Source: Candidatus Gastranaerophilales bacterium (GTDB lineage Bacteria > Cyanobacteriota > Vampirovibrionia > Gastranaerophilales > Gastranaerophilaceae). Taken from it: a stretch of 6,084 nt of DNA. The stretch spans positions 1-6,084 of the forward strand of contig CAAGQE010000079.1 of assembly GCA_900772035.1 (NCBI GenBank), read 5' to 3'. A program made the position numbers and the translations under genes. The notes under the pieces are model-generated. The model searched no databases, was not told where the DNA came from, and was given only the letters and a program-made list of their open reading frames with translations. Of the stretch, positions 5,734 through 6,084 are shown piece by piece. Position 1 is the first letter of the stretch. Each line of letters opens with the position of its first letter.

Positions 5734-6084
5734 ATGGTTACAACAGATATGCTCAATTTAGAAAATATTTCAGACAGAATACGTGAAGCAATTGACAATC
5801 ACAATGATAAAGGGCTGCGAGAAATTCTTGACAGTTATCATTGTGCCGATTTGGTTGAAATTTTGCAGGTATTGAAACCTGACGAACGCCTTACGGCTTT
5901 TAAGGCTATTGAAGAAGACAAAGCCGCTGAAATGTTAGAGTATGCACCTGCGCAAATGCAGGTCGAAATTCTTTCCGAACTCGGTGAAGAACAGGCTGCA
6001 AAACTCATTATGAAAATGCCTCACGACGAGGTTGCGGACGTCTTTGCGGAAATGGAAGAGGATGAAACAGAAAGTTACTTGAAC
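5734..6084 (+). CDS. mgtE: MgtE-type magnesium transporter, N-terminal part
   Basis: The frame is open from an ATG at 5734 to the window edge, giving 117 codons with no stop; the rest lies outside. The sequence is acidic and all-helical with repeats of the MgtE N-domain style: CADLVEILQVLKPDERLTAF, KAAEMLEYAPAQMQVEIL, QAAKLIMKMP and DEVADVFAEM. In MgtE this cytosolic superhelical domain, followed by paired CBS domains and a five-helix membrane domain, senses internal Mg2+ and gates the channel. Those later parts are not visible, so a stand-alone MgtE_N protein cannot be excluded. An in-frame ATG at 5749 is an alternative start. No Shine-Dalgarno precedes 5734, which fits the nearby promoter and a near-leaderless transcript. 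The gene is separated from aroQ by 70 nt and appears to have its own promoter. Confidence 0.85.
   Translation, partial: MVTTDMLNLENISDRIREAIDNHNDKGLREILDSYHCADLVEILQVLKPDERLTAFKAIEEDKAAEMLEYAPAQMQVEILSELGEEQAAKLIMKMPHDEVADVFAEMEEDETESYLN

Overview
The window looks like ordinary chromosome from an AT-rich bacterium. Two things suggest a non-photosynthetic relative of cyanobacteria (Melainabacteria/Vampirovibrionia, probably a gut Gastranaerophilales). One is a DUF3326-type protein, a family I know mainly from cyanobacteria. The other is a long, Cys-containing prepilin-like protein with a DVNGxKxPN motif, a style common in that group. The assignment is an inference from protein style, not a database match.

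Layout: (1) 1-2389, plus strand, a tightly packed row of three genes: the 3' end of a UPF0173-like metal-dependent hydrolase, a DUF3326 protein that starts 3 nt later, and a type IV prepilin-like protein that starts immediately after the DUF3326 stop codon. (2) 2410-2442, a strong hairpin with A and T tracts on its two sides, well placed to terminate transcription from both directions. (3) 2459-3916, minus strand, a 485-residue protein with a Q-rich N-terminus, a beta-rich middle and a C-terminal HELGH...ETVAE zinc-peptidase-like domain that resembles the catalytic domain of anthrax lethal factor. (4) 3917-4062, a divergent intergenic region with a perfect 6-bp inverted repeat and promoter-like elements for both flanking genes. 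(5) 4063-5663, plus strand, dxr (MEP isoprenoid pathway) overlapping aroQ (type II dehydroquinase, shikimate pathway) by one base. (6) 5734-6084, the start of an MgtE-type magnesium transporter gene, cut by the window edge.

How the parts relate: dxr and aroQ are housekeeping biosynthetic genes that are probably co-transcribed. The first three genes look like one transcription unit, but I see no obvious functional link among them. The two most notable points are the putative lethal-factor-like metallopeptidase with no classical signal peptide, and the placement of -10 boxes only 8-12 nt upstream of the start codons of the promoter-proximal genes (clear for dxr and mgtE, weaker for the peptidase), which implies leaderless or nearly leaderless mRNAs. 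The operon-internal prepilin-like gene and aroQ instead carry Shine-Dalgarno sequences. I found no mobile element, CRISPR array, tRNA or rRNA.
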